Assembly (NCBI GenBank): GCA_963585895.1
Contig: OY757912.1
Span: 83,794,131-83,858,130 of the forward strand
DNA from: Sepioteuthis lessoniana
Lineage: Eukaryota > Mollusca > Cephalopoda > Myopsida > Loliginidae
Direction: 5' to 3'
DNA: 64,000 nucleotides
Every line of letters starts with the position of its first letter. Within the stretch, counting starts at the first letter, position 1. Shown here one piece after another: positions 53,743-63,749 of the stretch. The translations under genes and the position numbers were made by a program. The notes under the pieces were generated by a model that was not told the DNA's origin, did not search any database, and worked only from the letters and a program-made list of their open reading frames with translations.

Positions 53743-54689
53743 ACAGTTGACATGCTATGACACCAATCAACATATAAAAAAGCACTTATCAATAAAAACA
53801 TTTTCTTTCAAAATGTATTGGTGTATACACTTTCACTCCTTTTTTTTTTGTTTTTTTTTTAGTTAGGACTTTAGACACATACATGAATTTTTTTTTTTTT
53901 TTTGAGGCTGAAAACTTCATCTTCTCATCAGACAGGTAGATACCCAGATTCCTGCATTTTTCTTTCTTATATATAGATATATCTACTTTTTATTCATTTT
54001 TTGTTGTTTTTATCTGTTCTTACAGCTTTTTTGGCTCTTAGATATTTAATTTTCTTTCTCTCTCTCTAATGGCTTCATACTTAAGTATTCATCAACATAA
54101 TCTCCACAAATATAAAAGTGTCCATTGCAAATGTAAATGTCATCTTACTAACAATTTCAAAAGACACCCAACATTTTGGGCAACACACTTGTATATTGTC
54201 ATTATCATCACAAACGTTTTTTCACTTATTACACACTTTGTAATTGGAAAATTATCCTGGACTACGAAAGATGCAATTATATTGACATTAACTGCAATAA
54301 AAAAAAATAAGGCACATGGCTTGATTAAAAGTGCAATTTTAGGTGTGGCCTGTTATACAAAAATGTTTTATTATTTGTATTGCTCCTTCTTTTATGTATT
54401 TCTTTGTTTATAAATTAAAATTCACAGTAAATAATGACCTGTATTATCTATCAGGGGACTCACTTTATGTCTGTCGTGTAGTTTAAGTGTAAAAAAAAAG
54501 AAAAAATCTATCCCTTTGTTAGATCATTCTTATTGGTGCTGTAATTTTTTATGTGAATTTATTTGCACTATTTACATATGCATATAGATGCATAGCTGCT
54601 GTTGATTGTCCTATTCATTTTCCCTTTCAGTTTGCAGTTGATATGTAGACAGATTATTAAAAAGCTTGAGAGAAATAAATTAATAGTTG

Positions 54690-55700
54690 AACAATCTCTC
54701 TCACTCTCTTCTGGTCTGTTCATACCTCTCTTTTTCTCTTTTAGTCTGTTCAAATCTCACTTTTTCCATCTTAGTCTCTTCATGCCTCACTTTTTCCCTC
54801 TTAGTCCCTTCATACCTCACTTTTTCTCCCTTTTCTCTTTTAGTCTGTTCATACCTCTCTTTTTCTCTTTTAGTCTGTTCATATTTGGTTTTTTCTCTCT
54901 TAGTCAGTTCATACCTCTCATTTTCACTCTTAGTCCCTTCATACCTCACTTTTTCCCTCTTAGTCCCTTCATACCTCACTTTTTCTCTCTTAGTCTGTTC
55001 ATACCTCTCTTTTTCTTTTTTGTCTGCTCATTCCTCTTTTTTTCTCTTTTAGTCTGTTCATACCTCTCTTTTTCTCTTTTAGTCTGTTCATACCTCTCTT
55101 TTTTGTTTTTAGTCTGCTCATACCCCTTTTTTTCTCTTTTAGTCTGTTCAAATCTCACTTTTTCCCTCTTAGTCTCTTCATACCTCACTTTTTCCCTCTT
55201 AGTCCCTTCATACCTCACTTTTTCCCTCTTAGTCCCTTCATACCTCTCTTTTTCTTTTTTGTCTGCTCATTCCTCTTTTTTTCTCTTTTAGTCTGTTCAT
55301 ACCTCTTTTTTTCTCTTTTAGTATATTTATATCTCTCTTTTTCTCTTTAATCTGCTCATACCACTCTTTCTCTCTTAGTCTGTTCATACCTCTCTTTCTC
55401 TCTTAGTTTGTTCATATCTCCCTTTTCTCTTTTAGTCTGTTCATACCTCTCTTTTTCTCTTTTAGTCTGTTCATATTTGGTTTTTTCTCTCTTAGTCAGT
55501 TCATACCTCTCATTTTCACTCTTACTCAGTTGATATCCCTTTTTTTCTCTCTTAGGCTATTCTTATCTCTGTTTTAGTCCGTTTATATCTCTTTTTTTCT
55601 CTTTTTAGTCTGTTTCTATTTCTCTTTTTCTCTGTTCATAACCCTCTTCTTCTCTTTTAGTCTGTTCATATATCACTTTTTCTTTTCATCTCTCTCTGTC
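54690..55700 (+). repeat. 30-bp CT-rich minisatellite, about 33 units
   Basis: The unit 'tctcttttagtctgttcata' plus 'cctctctttt' repeats for about 1 kb with variant units (ccctcttagtcccttcatac; tcttttttgtctgctcattc; tctcttagtcagttcatacc). Because 30 is a multiple of three, frames stay open over long distances on both strands: 229 codons on the plus strand from 54602, and 92 and 80 codons on the minus strand reading KREKERYEQT repeats. Coding is not supported: two plus frames and one minus frame are open at once over the same bases. Higher-order blocks (54830-55010 and 55430-55530) are near-duplicates. Confidence 0.95.
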
Positions 55701-56130
55701 TCTCTCTTCCTATTTTTAAAAATCTCATTTTATTCATACAACTCTCATATATTTTCTATCTTGAACTTTTCTTATCTCTTTTCTTTTTTTTCTCTGTTTT
55801 TTCTTTTCTCAGTCTGTTCATTTCTCTCTTTCCTTCTCAATCTTTTCATATTTCTTTCTCTCTATCCTGATTTGTTCATGTCTCACATCATTTCTTTTCC
55901 AGTCTATTCATCTCTCTCTCTCTCTCTCTCATTTATTCATCTCTCTCTCTCTTTCTATCTTTGTGTATAATTTTCGATGTATCCCAATGACTCATATCTC
56001 TTTTTCTCTCTCAGTTTGTTCATCTTTTTCTATTTCAATGTTTATATCTCTTTCTTTATTCTGCTCTTTTCATAGCTCTCTCTCTCTCTCTCTCTCGATC
56101 ATGATCTATTCATATATCTCTCTTTCTATT
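55700..56130 (+). repeat. CT-rich low-complexity continuation
   Basis: Decayed 30-bp units merge into (TC)n runs at 55913-55949 and 56071-56095. Confidence 0.85.
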
Positions 56131-56834
56131 CCGGACTGTTTGTATTTATCTACAAATGTATTTTGTTTGGTCTCTTACTATAGAACTGAGTTTGGTCTTT
56201 GTTTTCAGCTGTCATTGTTTGAGTCCAGGTCAGGATAGACACATCACTTTATGGTAGATTTTCTTCCAGGAAAGATGAACATTATATCTGAGTCATCTCA
56301 ATATCTATTGAGTATATTCATGTTGATATGTTCTTAATTAATATTTATTGATCCTGGTTTGCTTATATTTCTCCATTTATCTCAAGCTGTTTGTAGCCAT
56401 CCATCAATTCATCACATTCATTCATCTAGTCATCCTTCTTTTCTTTCAGTTCAGTTTTATTTCATTGCTGTTTTTACTAATGATAATATAAAAAATAGCA
56501 TCATTTTGTTTGTCTGCTTTAGTAAATTTTATTATAGAAAAGCATTAAAAAATTTTATAATTGTCATAAAATATAATTTCTTATTTCTGATAATAATAAA
56601 TTTTAAAAAATACTTTTCTATAATTCTCAGTTACATAATAAAATCATTTGTTATGCATTTACAATATATATATGCATGTATGTATATATGTAAATATAAA
56701 GATTGGAGTATCTCCTTTAACAGTACCCAATACCCAAGATAGAGCTATTTGTATATTAAGATTTTAAAATGCAAATGTTTTAATCATTATGTTCTGATTT
56801 CGGAATTATATTTATTTTAATTATATTTTATTCA

Positions 56835-57115
56835 ACCACTCCACCATAGGCAGGATGTAACACAGGGTCAATTTCTTAAAGCAGAGTATGACTGGTTTGA
56901 ATTTGTTTCCCTTCTCTTAAACTGATTACCTTACTAAAACCAAAGAAGTCAGTCTGCCCTACTATTTATCCATGGTTGGAGGGAGAACAGATGGCTTCAT
57001 GCCTTTCCCAAGGGCATTACCACAAAGTGAAACTGAAACAGCCTTCTCCAGGATTTGAACTTGGGTTGCCAATTCCATTTACCACAATGATAACAGTTAC
57101 ACTAATTGCACCTTA
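56835..57115 (-). mobile_element. SINE-A copy, reverse, near full length
   Basis: 'ttcaaccactccaccatagg', 'caggatgtaacacagggtca', 'tatttatccatggttggagg', 'cctttcccaagggcattacc', reversed B box 'ggatttgaacttgg' and 'accacaatgataacagttac'. Confidence 0.85.
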
Positions 57116-57172
57116 TTCCTAAATAATATAATAGGCTTAAAGTAAAGGCAAAAGAGAGGAATGAGTTAATAG

Positions 57173-57420
57173 TAAAAAGTAAAGTTAGCGACCATAGTCG
57201 AGGGTGACCCGAAGGCTCCCTTTTCGATAGCTACTACACCAAGGTGTAGGGGAGGGCGCTACTCCATTCCCTGGATTGCTCCACTTTACCCTTGAACCGT
57301 ACCTTATAATGCTGAGTGTTAAGCAAGGTGGTATCAAGTTCCATTTTTAAAGTCTTTGGTATGACTCGACCTGGGATTGAACCCAGGTCTCCCGGGCCAT
57401 TGGCGAACACTCTAACAGTT
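57173..57420 (-). mobile_element. SINE-D copy, reverse, full length, with 13-bp target duplication
   Basis: 'gtaaagttagcgaccatagt', 'gagggtgacccgaaggctcc', 'gtgtaggggagggcgctact', 'gttaagcaaggtggtatcaa', reversed B box 'gggattgaacccaggt' and head 'ccattggcgaacactctaac'. AATGAGTTAATAG stands at 57160-57172 and again at 57421-57433, an exact 13-bp target duplication. The preserved tRNA-like region and perfect duplication mark a young insertion. Confidence 0.95.
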
Positions 57421-57433
57421 AATGAGTTAATAG

Positions 57434-57830
57434 ATACAATTAATATGAAACAGAAAAGGTTTCATTATCCAATGATCATGAAAATGTGAAACTGGCAGTT
57501 GCAATTAATGTCTGCATTTTCTGGCGGCAACACCCCACAAGACACCAACTGTACGGCCACCTACCCCCTATCACGAAAACTTTTCAAGTTAGACGAGCCA
57601 GACATGCAGGACACTGCTGGAGAAGCAGGGACGAACTCATAAGTGATGTACTCTTATGGACCCCCACACATGGCTGTGCAAAAGCAGGACGACCAGCACG
57701 AACATACATCCAGCAGCTATGTGAGGATACGGGATGTTGTCCTGAAGACCTACCTGGGGCGATGAACGACAGGGAGGAGTGGCGAGAGAGGTTCAGGGAT
57801 ATCCATGCTACCAGCGCGATATGATGATGT
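57434..57830 (+). mobile_element. LINE-H C-terminal fragment, best preserved
   Basis: From 57486 an uninterrupted 112-codon frame reads HPTRHQLYGHLPPITKTFQV, RRARHAGHCWRSRDELISDV, LLWTPTHGCAKAGRPARTYI, QQLCEDTGCCPEDLPGAMND and REEWRERFRDIHATSAI before a stop. This is the C-terminus of a reverse transcriptase-coding non-LTR retrotransposon widespread in invertebrates. The CpG-rich stretch and intact frame show it is the youngest LINE-H piece here. It is 5'-truncated, hence inactive. An (ATG)n-type end and an A-rich minisatellite follow. Confidence 0.85.
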
Positions 57831-57869
57831 ATGTGTGTATGTGTTTTGGGCATGTGATTGATTGCCCAA

Positions 57870-58290
57870 TGTTGAAAAAAATGATCAATAAGAAAATTTT
57901 AAAAAGAAATTGTCAATAAAAATATTTTAAAAAGTGCTCAATAAGAATATTAAAAAATGTGCTTGAAAAGAATATTAATAAAAAGAATAATAAGAAAAAA
58001 GAATATTTTGAAGAAAGTTCTCCATAAGAATATTAAAAACGTCCTCAACAAGAAAGTTAAAGCACACAGTAAGAATATGAAAAAAGCGCTCTGTAAGAAT
58101 ATTGGAAAAAGGCCTCAATAAAAATATTTTAAAGAAAGTTCTAGATGAGAAATTTTAAAAAAGTGCTCAGTAAGAATGCTTTAAAAAAGTGCTCAATAAG
58201 AATATTTTAAAAGATGATCAATAAGAATATTAGGAAAAAGTGCTCAATAAGAATATTAAAAACATGCTCAATACATGTATTAAACTTTCT
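57870..58290 (+). repeat. A-rich minisatellite, units of about 25-30 bp
   Basis: 'aaaaagtgctcaataagaat' plus 'attttaa' recurs about 14 times with much variation (gatcaataaga, gctcaacaaga, gctctgtaaga). It begins about 40 bp after the LINE-H stop codon, so it may have grown from the LINE's 3' tail. Confidence 0.85.
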
Positions 58291-58344
58291 GAGAACGACT
58301 ATTTATCATTTTAGAAAATGAATTTGGCAGTCAGTGTTCCAATC

Positions 58345-58580
58345 TTAAGTGTTTGTGTTTCACTTCATGCTATTTTTTCTTAAGAAAGGCATGAATTTGT
58401 TTATCTCTTCTTCTCATCAGCTATAGATAAATAGTATGGCAAACTAGGCTCTTAAGCTTTAGTAAGGCAACTGGCCTAAGGGAAGGAAAACTCAAGATTC
58501 AAACCAGCTGTATTCCACTTAAAAAAAAAATGACCTTGTGTCTCATCTTGCCCAAGGCAGAGGGTTTGGGTAAATACATA
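58345..58580 (+). mobile_element. SINE-A copy, head lost
   Basis: 'gtgtttcacttcatgctatt', 'cttaagaaaggcatgaattt', 'cagctatagataaatagtat', 'ggcaactggcctaagggaag' and 'tgaccttgtgtctcatcttg'. Confidence 0.75.
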
Positions 58581-58630
58581 TTTTTATTAAGCAGACTTGA
58601 TTTAAAACCTGAAACATTAAAATGGTCTTT

Positions 58631-58925
58631 AGCATTAAGGGTTTTCAGACTATTGTCTTCATCTTTATTGTTATTTCCACAATGTTTTGGCCAATATGTC
58701 CTCTGGCCTTCTTCAGGTGTTTGTTGAACTCTGGAACCTACACGGAACTTTGAACTACATCCTTTATTGAATCCATGGGTCACCTGTTCTGATTTTGTTA
58801 GCCATAACTGGGTACAAGCGTTAAGTATTCCTGCAGTCAGGATTGAACCAGCAACCTCCAGATGATTGTCTCCTTAGAAGCTTAGGGAACCAATGCCTAT
58901 AACTGTTATGCTATGTGTCCTGCTC
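58631..58925 (-). mobile_element. SINE-F copy, reverse, full length
   Basis: Read on the minus strand: head AGGACACATAGCATAACAGT, B box GGTTCAATCCTGACTGCAGG, 'cataactgggtacaagcg' in reverse, and then the tail CTGAAGAAGGCCAGAGGACA, TATTGGCCAAAACATTGTGG, AAATAACAATAAAGATGAAG. In the tail GGCCA pairs with TGGCC between CTGAAGA and AAAAC, giving a hammerhead-like core. Confidence 0.75.
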
Positions 58926-58941
58926 GTCACAATGTCAAATA

Positions 58942-59835
58942 CGAGGATCATTAAATAAGTTTACAGACTTTTATTGATAGTACACACATGAAACTCTAGT
59001 CCCCTTCGAAGTAATCTACTCCGGCTGCAATGTACTTGTTGTACTGTTCCAACAACTTCTGGAAGGCCCCATGGAAGTTCTCTTGTGTGAGCATGTCAAT
59101 GACCTTCGTCACAGCCTCTTTCATCTTCTCAATTGTCTCCTAATGACAGCCTCTGAGCTTAGGAAATAACCAAAAGTCACAGGGAGCTAGGTCTGGACTA
59201 TAGAGAGGGTGAGGAACTGTCTTGATGCCCATCTTGGTCAAATAGTCTGTGACAAGGATGGAGTTGTGGACTGGTGCATTGTCCTGGTGGAAATGCCATC
59301 GACCCGATTTCAAGAGTGCTGGCCTCTTCCGACGGAATCTCTTCCTGAACTCCCTTAAAACCTTAACATAGTAACCCTAATCCTAACCCTTTGGCCAATC
59401 AACTCTGGTGTATTGACTTCCTTACTCCTCCTACACCTCTCATCATTCCTCATAGACTCCCTGCCTTCCTTGAATCTCTTATGTCACTCAAAAACTGATG
59501 CTTGATTCATGCAAGATACTCCAAAAGCAGTCTGAAGCATCCCATACGTTTCTGTGGCATTTTTTCCAAGTTTAAGATAGAATTTTATTACATATCGTTC
59601 TTCTAAAGTGTCCTCATGTCCAGATTGCATTTTTGAAATTCACCATCTGTGACAATCAGGCTTTAATAGGATGTATTCCAATTGCTGCTGTAGCTGTTCA
59701 TTTGAACCTGAAATCATAAAAGTTGGTCAGTCATCTCATAAGATGTATAGCAATAACATAATGAATTTTCAAGAGTCTACAAAAATTTTAAATGCCTGTA
59801 CAAAAACAGTCTGAAAACTTATTGAAGGCACCACA
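58942..59835 (-). pseudogene. Mariner-family transposon, internally deleted, TIRs and TA duplication
   Basis: TIRs at 58942-58973 and 59802-59835 share ATAAGTTT(A/T)CAGAC; TA flanks both ends (58940-58941, 59836-59837). Read on the minus strand, the N-terminal part near 59628 has MQSGHEDTLEERYVIKFYLK, LGKNATETYGMLQTAFGVSC and FKEGRESM-like helix-turn-helix sequence. After an internal loss come VHNSILVTDYLTKMGIKTVP, HPLYSPDLAPCDFWLFPKLR (the third catalytic Asp of the DD..D motif) and ENFHGAFQKLLEQYNKYIAA with a GVDYFEGD end. At 894 bp versus about 1.3 kb normally, the middle of the catalytic domain is missing and the frame is broken. It is inactive but recognisably recent. Confidence 0.9.
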
Positions 59836-60009
59836 TACTGTCCATGACTATGAGTTTCATGTAAAATAGGCTGTATAATCATTAGAGTAATATCAGTATT
59901 GTGTGGGGTTATTTTAACATAGTGTGTATGATAAAGTGGGGGGAGGCAAAGAAGGAAAGGAAACTAAGAAAAAAAGTCTTCTCTATTTCTTCCTTCTATT
60001 GCTTCTTCA

Positions 60010-60270
60010 CTTTTGTCTTCTTTTATTTCTTGACTTCAATGCCATTTTTTGCTGCTGATTAGGGGAATTAGCTTGAGAGTAAGGCTGCATAATAGGACTT
60101 TGTTCAGGTTTATACACTTTGGTTGGAGTTTTTTCTTTTGATATGACAATTTACTGGCATCTGAGTACTCTGACATGTATAATTTTTCTTTGAGGCATAA
60201 TCTGCAACCTTTCTCACCTTCTGTATAAGCTGGTGCTTTTTTTTTATTATCATCTGTCATTTGATGATTG
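60010..60270 (-). mobile_element. Retroelement ORF fragment with CxxC motif
   Basis: A 74-codon minus-strand frame reads APAYTEGEKGCRLCLKEKLY, MSEYSDASKLSYQKKKLQ and a C..LNK end. This resembles the 'Y....C.LCL.EK..I......LLNKR.EL...CRH..K' block found in many invertebrate retroelement proteins, possibly Penelope-like. It is short and isolated, flanked on the right by a SINE-C copy. Confidence 0.45.
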
Positions 60271-60439
60271 GTGTATTTCCTTTATCATTCTTAATCTTCC
60301 ATATTTGGCTCATCAGTATTGTATTATTCCAATTCAGAGGACTCTATGTATATCCTTTCATTACCATCTTCATTTTCACTTGTATTTTCATCAGCAGTTA
60401 CTATTGTCTCATCCATTACATTTTTTAGAAGGCAGTTTC

Positions 60440-61068
60440 CTTTTAAAGGGCATCTCCTGAGTATTACATTAAACTGTATCCATTAGTGAGGTTCCAGTGT
60501 TGGAGCTTTGGGGAGTGTGGAGTACCTCTTTATTACCATTACTCCCAAGTCTAATCTGACCCAAAATGGTAGTATTTGTTAGGGTTCTGTCAATGGGTTA
60601 AATAGATTTGATTGAAAATTAGATAGGAATACTTGATAACACATAACTGTGTACTAACAAATGATGATTATTAAATATGATTAGTTACTTGTAATTGGGT
60701 ATAAATTATTAATATTAGGTAGAAACACTTGAAACTGTATAAGTGTACAAATTATTTGTATTAGATGGAATAACTTTGGAAACAAATGATTAATATAGAC
60801 AAATAAAAAAAAGTGTAATTAAAAAAATGATTTCAATGGAACATTAAAAATATAGTTATAGAAATGTGTGCAAATTATTTGTATTAGATAAGAATATTTG
60901 ATGTCATATAAGTGTGTGCAAACAAATATTTGTAGACATCTATAAAAGGGGAATTTTAAAATATACTATACAATATAGTAATAATTACAGTAAAATATTT
61001 ACAAATGAATCAAATTTTGGCATTAAATAACCTATTAGTTGATACATTGTTAAATAAACCAACCAACC
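60440..61068 (+). mobile_element. SINE-C copy, head lost, long 3' part
   Basis: 'gtattacattaaactgtatc', 'cattagtgaggttccagtgt', 'ttagggttctgtcaatgggt', repeated 'ggaatacttgataacacata' units and the tail 'ttggcattaaataacctatt', 'agttgatacattgttaaata'. Confidence 0.8.
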
Positions 61069-61189
61069 TTCTAAAGAGCTATTTTCAGGTTCTCTTCAAT
61101 TGCATCTCTATCTGTGTTTGTAAATCATTTTTTGTATGCTATTTGTGCAGCCATAACTCACTTTTAAGTTATTTTTATCCTATTTACCC

Positions 61190-61478
61190 AACTCCTCCGC
61201 TCGGGCAGGTTATGACACAAGGTCAATTTTTAAGCGGAGTTTAACAGGTTTTGAATTCAGAGTTTTCCTTCTCCTAGACTAGTTGCCTCACTAAGGCTGA
61301 AGAACCCAGTCTGCCCTACTATTTACCCATAGCTGGAGGGAGAATAATTGGATTCATACCTTTCCCAAGGGTATTAGTACTATGTGAAATGTAATCAGTC
61401 TCATTGAGGATTTGAACTCGTGTCGCCGTATCCACTTCCTACGATGATAACCATTACACCACAGGCACCTCCTTCGTT
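61190..61478 (-). mobile_element. SINE-A copy, reverse, full length, little diverged
   Basis: 'tacccaactcctccgctcgg', 'gcaggttatgacacaaggtc', 'tcctagactagttgcctcac', 'tacccatagctggagggaga', 'tcccaagggtattagtacta', reversed B box 'ggatttgaactcg' and reversed head 'ataaccattacaccacaggc'. It matches 49414-49682 closely. Confidence 0.9.
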
Positions 61479-61925
61479 TTAAGTTATTTTTATTAAATGA
61501 TTTATGTAGTATTTTAAACCCAGTGAAATTCTTATCAGCCAGCTTAATGAACAGCCCTGCTACAGTTCTTTTCACATTCATATTATATGATAGATTAAAC
61601 CATATAAAATTTTTGTATCTGTTGCATCTCTTAGTATTTTGGCTATTAACATATGTCAGCTGGCTATTGAGGCTGATATTTTTTTTATTTAGTTCATTTT
61701 CATATTCTCTTTTTTGACTTCATTAAAAAATTTTTTGTCATTGTTTGAACTGATCTATAGACAAATGATTTACAAATATACTTAGTTCCACTTTGTGGGT
61801 TGGTACATAAAAACACATTATTTATTTTTCAGTAATACTGGTATTTCTTTTTTATCAGATAAAAAAACTATATAGAGAAAGTTGACCCGTTTTGTTATAT
61901 CCAAATTCAGTATCACTAAAAGATA

Positions 61926-62532
61926 AGTACACATCTAACAATTTTTTAAATGAAAAGTAAAGTTTTTGTTAAATTAAAAATACCAGGATTTTATTATTTC
62001 TAGTGGAACATTATCCAATCAAAATGGATATTGTTAAGTATTATTCATTACCTGATAAATTATTTGGTCACATCATTGAAGCTGTGACCCAAACTAAAAT
62101 TACATATATATAGACTGTTTTAAAAAAATGTCAACATTTCTATGGTAGTTCCTTTAGGATATGATTTTAAAGTCTCCACCTTTTCATTGTCCCTCCCTAC
62201 ATATTTTTGGAATAATTATGCTTTTCTAACAAAGATACTAATTCTTTTTTAATCATCAGTAGGAGATTACAAGAAAGAGTTGACAGAAATGGTGAACATG
62301 TGGCGACCGTTTGAAATTATATCATAAAGTTACTCCCATAAGGGTGTTAACATTTTTTAAAAATCACCCTGTATATATGAGGTTTTAGATTGCTATATAT
62401 TCATAATTTTTTATCAGAGAGTTTCAATGCTATAGAATTTGGTTATATAATGTTCCACTAAAAATAATAAAATGCTGGTATCTTTGGTTTAGAAAAAAAT
62501 GAACATTTACAAAAAATTGCTAGGAGTGTACT
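61926..62532. mobile_element. Tc1/mariner-type MITE, 607 bp
   Basis: Ends AGTACACATCTAACAATTTTT and, reversed, AGTACACTCCTAGCAATTTT, flanked by TA (61924-61925; 62533-62534). Both sub-terminal regions match the smaller copy at 32653-32865. The centre (62125-62390) is unrelated to the small copy and non-coding. Confidence 0.7.
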
Positions 62533-62545
62533 TATCTATGGGTGA

Positions 62546-62550
62546 TATTT

Positions 62551-62594
<44 letters not shown>
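62546..62594 (+). repeat. (TG)n(TA)n microsatellite
   Basis: A TG run followed by TA to 62593, abutting the SINE-D tail. Confidence 0.95.
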
Positions 62595-62597
<3 letters not shown>

Positions 62598-62600
<3 letters not shown>

Positions 62601-62820
62601 AAGTTGGCCAACCATAGTTGAGGGTGGCCCAAAGGTGTAGTGCCTTCCCCTATACCTTTCCCTGGATTGTTCCACTTAACCTTGATTCATACCTTATAAT
62701 TCTGAGTGTTAAGCAAGGAGGCATCAAGTACCATTTTTGAGTCTATAGTATGACATGACCTGGGATGAAACGACAGTCTCCTGGACCATTGGCAAACACT
62801 CTAACCATTATGCCAATTTG
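62598..62820 (-). mobile_element. SINE-D copy, reverse, with small internal deletion
   Basis: 'agttggccaaccatagttga', 'gggtggcccaaaggtgtagt' (deletion of about 40 bp here), 'gttaagcaaggaggcatcaa', 'gacctgggatgaaac' decayed B box and 'ccattggcaaacactctaac'. Confidence 0.85.
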
Positions 62821-63530
62821 TGTGTTTATACTTTTTATTTTTGTTAGTACTGGTTTAATTAAAAATTTTTTTTTTCAATGAGAACTTTACCCACTTTGTG
62901 ATTTTGTTCTTTAGTTGAAGAGTCTAAAGTAACTAAAATTATGATTTTACATTGTTACATATAGCCATTACACTTTCTTACTTTGTGTTACACTTCTTTC
63001 ATAGAATTGATTAGAAGATATCCAGTTCAGTTATTATTTTTATCTTCTGCCATTCACAGAAAGTGTTTGAAAGTACTTGCATCTTTTTCAATCATTTCAG
63101 TTCATTTTATATTTTTTCACCAACTCATTTTTCCCTGTTTAATTGATATGTTCACTTTTTATTTGTCATTTTTAGATATATCTTAAATATAAAAACATTT
63201 TCAAACCTATTAAGAAAACTACACACCTATTAAATCAGTCCTGTGAATTTAATTTCTGGTGTAAAACATCAATAAATCATTTTCTAGCTATTGTGTATAT
63301 TAGCGTGTGTTAATTTTTCAATTTGCTTTTTATACCATAATGGATGTCAGTCTAAACTTTATTCACAGAGATAGATTCAGTGTATCAATTTTAAACTTAT
63401 ACTGTTTTTCTTTTTGTTCTTAAGAAAGCATATTTTCAAATTTTGACAATTTTCCAATAAGTATTTTATGAATGGAAACCAATAACAGCAAAGATGAAAT
63501 TAAATTATTTCCCTTTGACTGCTCAAGCAC

Positions 63531-63532
63531 AT

Positions 63533-63566
<34 letters not shown>
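63531..63566 (+). repeat. (CA)n microsatellite
   Basis: About 34 bp of CA. Confidence 0.95.
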
Positions 63567-63567
<1 letters not shown>

Positions 63568-63641
63568 ATGCTAACAACAGGTTATAACACTGTCATTTTA
63601 ACTTGAATTTTATTTCTGCTTTTTTTTTTTCTTTTATCCAG

Positions 63642-63749
63642 TATGATTTTCTAACTGTTGAGGAAGAGGAATTAAAAACATTCCTTCTCGTAATATTAGT
63701 TTTAATAGTATCAGTTTATATTTTCATTAGTGGAAAGATGGATGATTGA
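63642..63749 (+). CDS. Possible 3' exon encoding a short membrane tail (weak)
   Basis: A good acceptor (poly-pyrimidine TTTTTTTTTTCTTTTATCCAG) is followed in frame by 35 codons reading YDFLTVEEEELKTFLLVILV, then LIVSVYIFISGKMDD and a stop. The frame has an acidic stretch, a hydrophobic run long enough to span a membrane and a short polar end, the layout of a tail anchor. Phase 0 would fit METTL4 exon 2, but METTL4 has no such end, so it would be an alternative last exon, part of another gene, or chance. Nothing I know matches the sequence. Confidence 0.2.
   Translation, partial: YDFLTVEEEELKTFLLVILVLIVSVYIFISGKMDD

Noticed and set aside
54701..55218. Minus-strand decapeptide repeat frames (KREKERYEQT type)
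   Set aside because: Same minisatellite read in reverse; charged repeats arise from the CT-rich unit.
54602..55291. 229-codon plus-strand frame rich in SLL/FSLF repeats
   Set aside because: It is a 30-bp CT-rich minisatellite whose unit length keeps frames open. Another plus frame and a minus frame are open across the same bases, and there is no domain or splice context.
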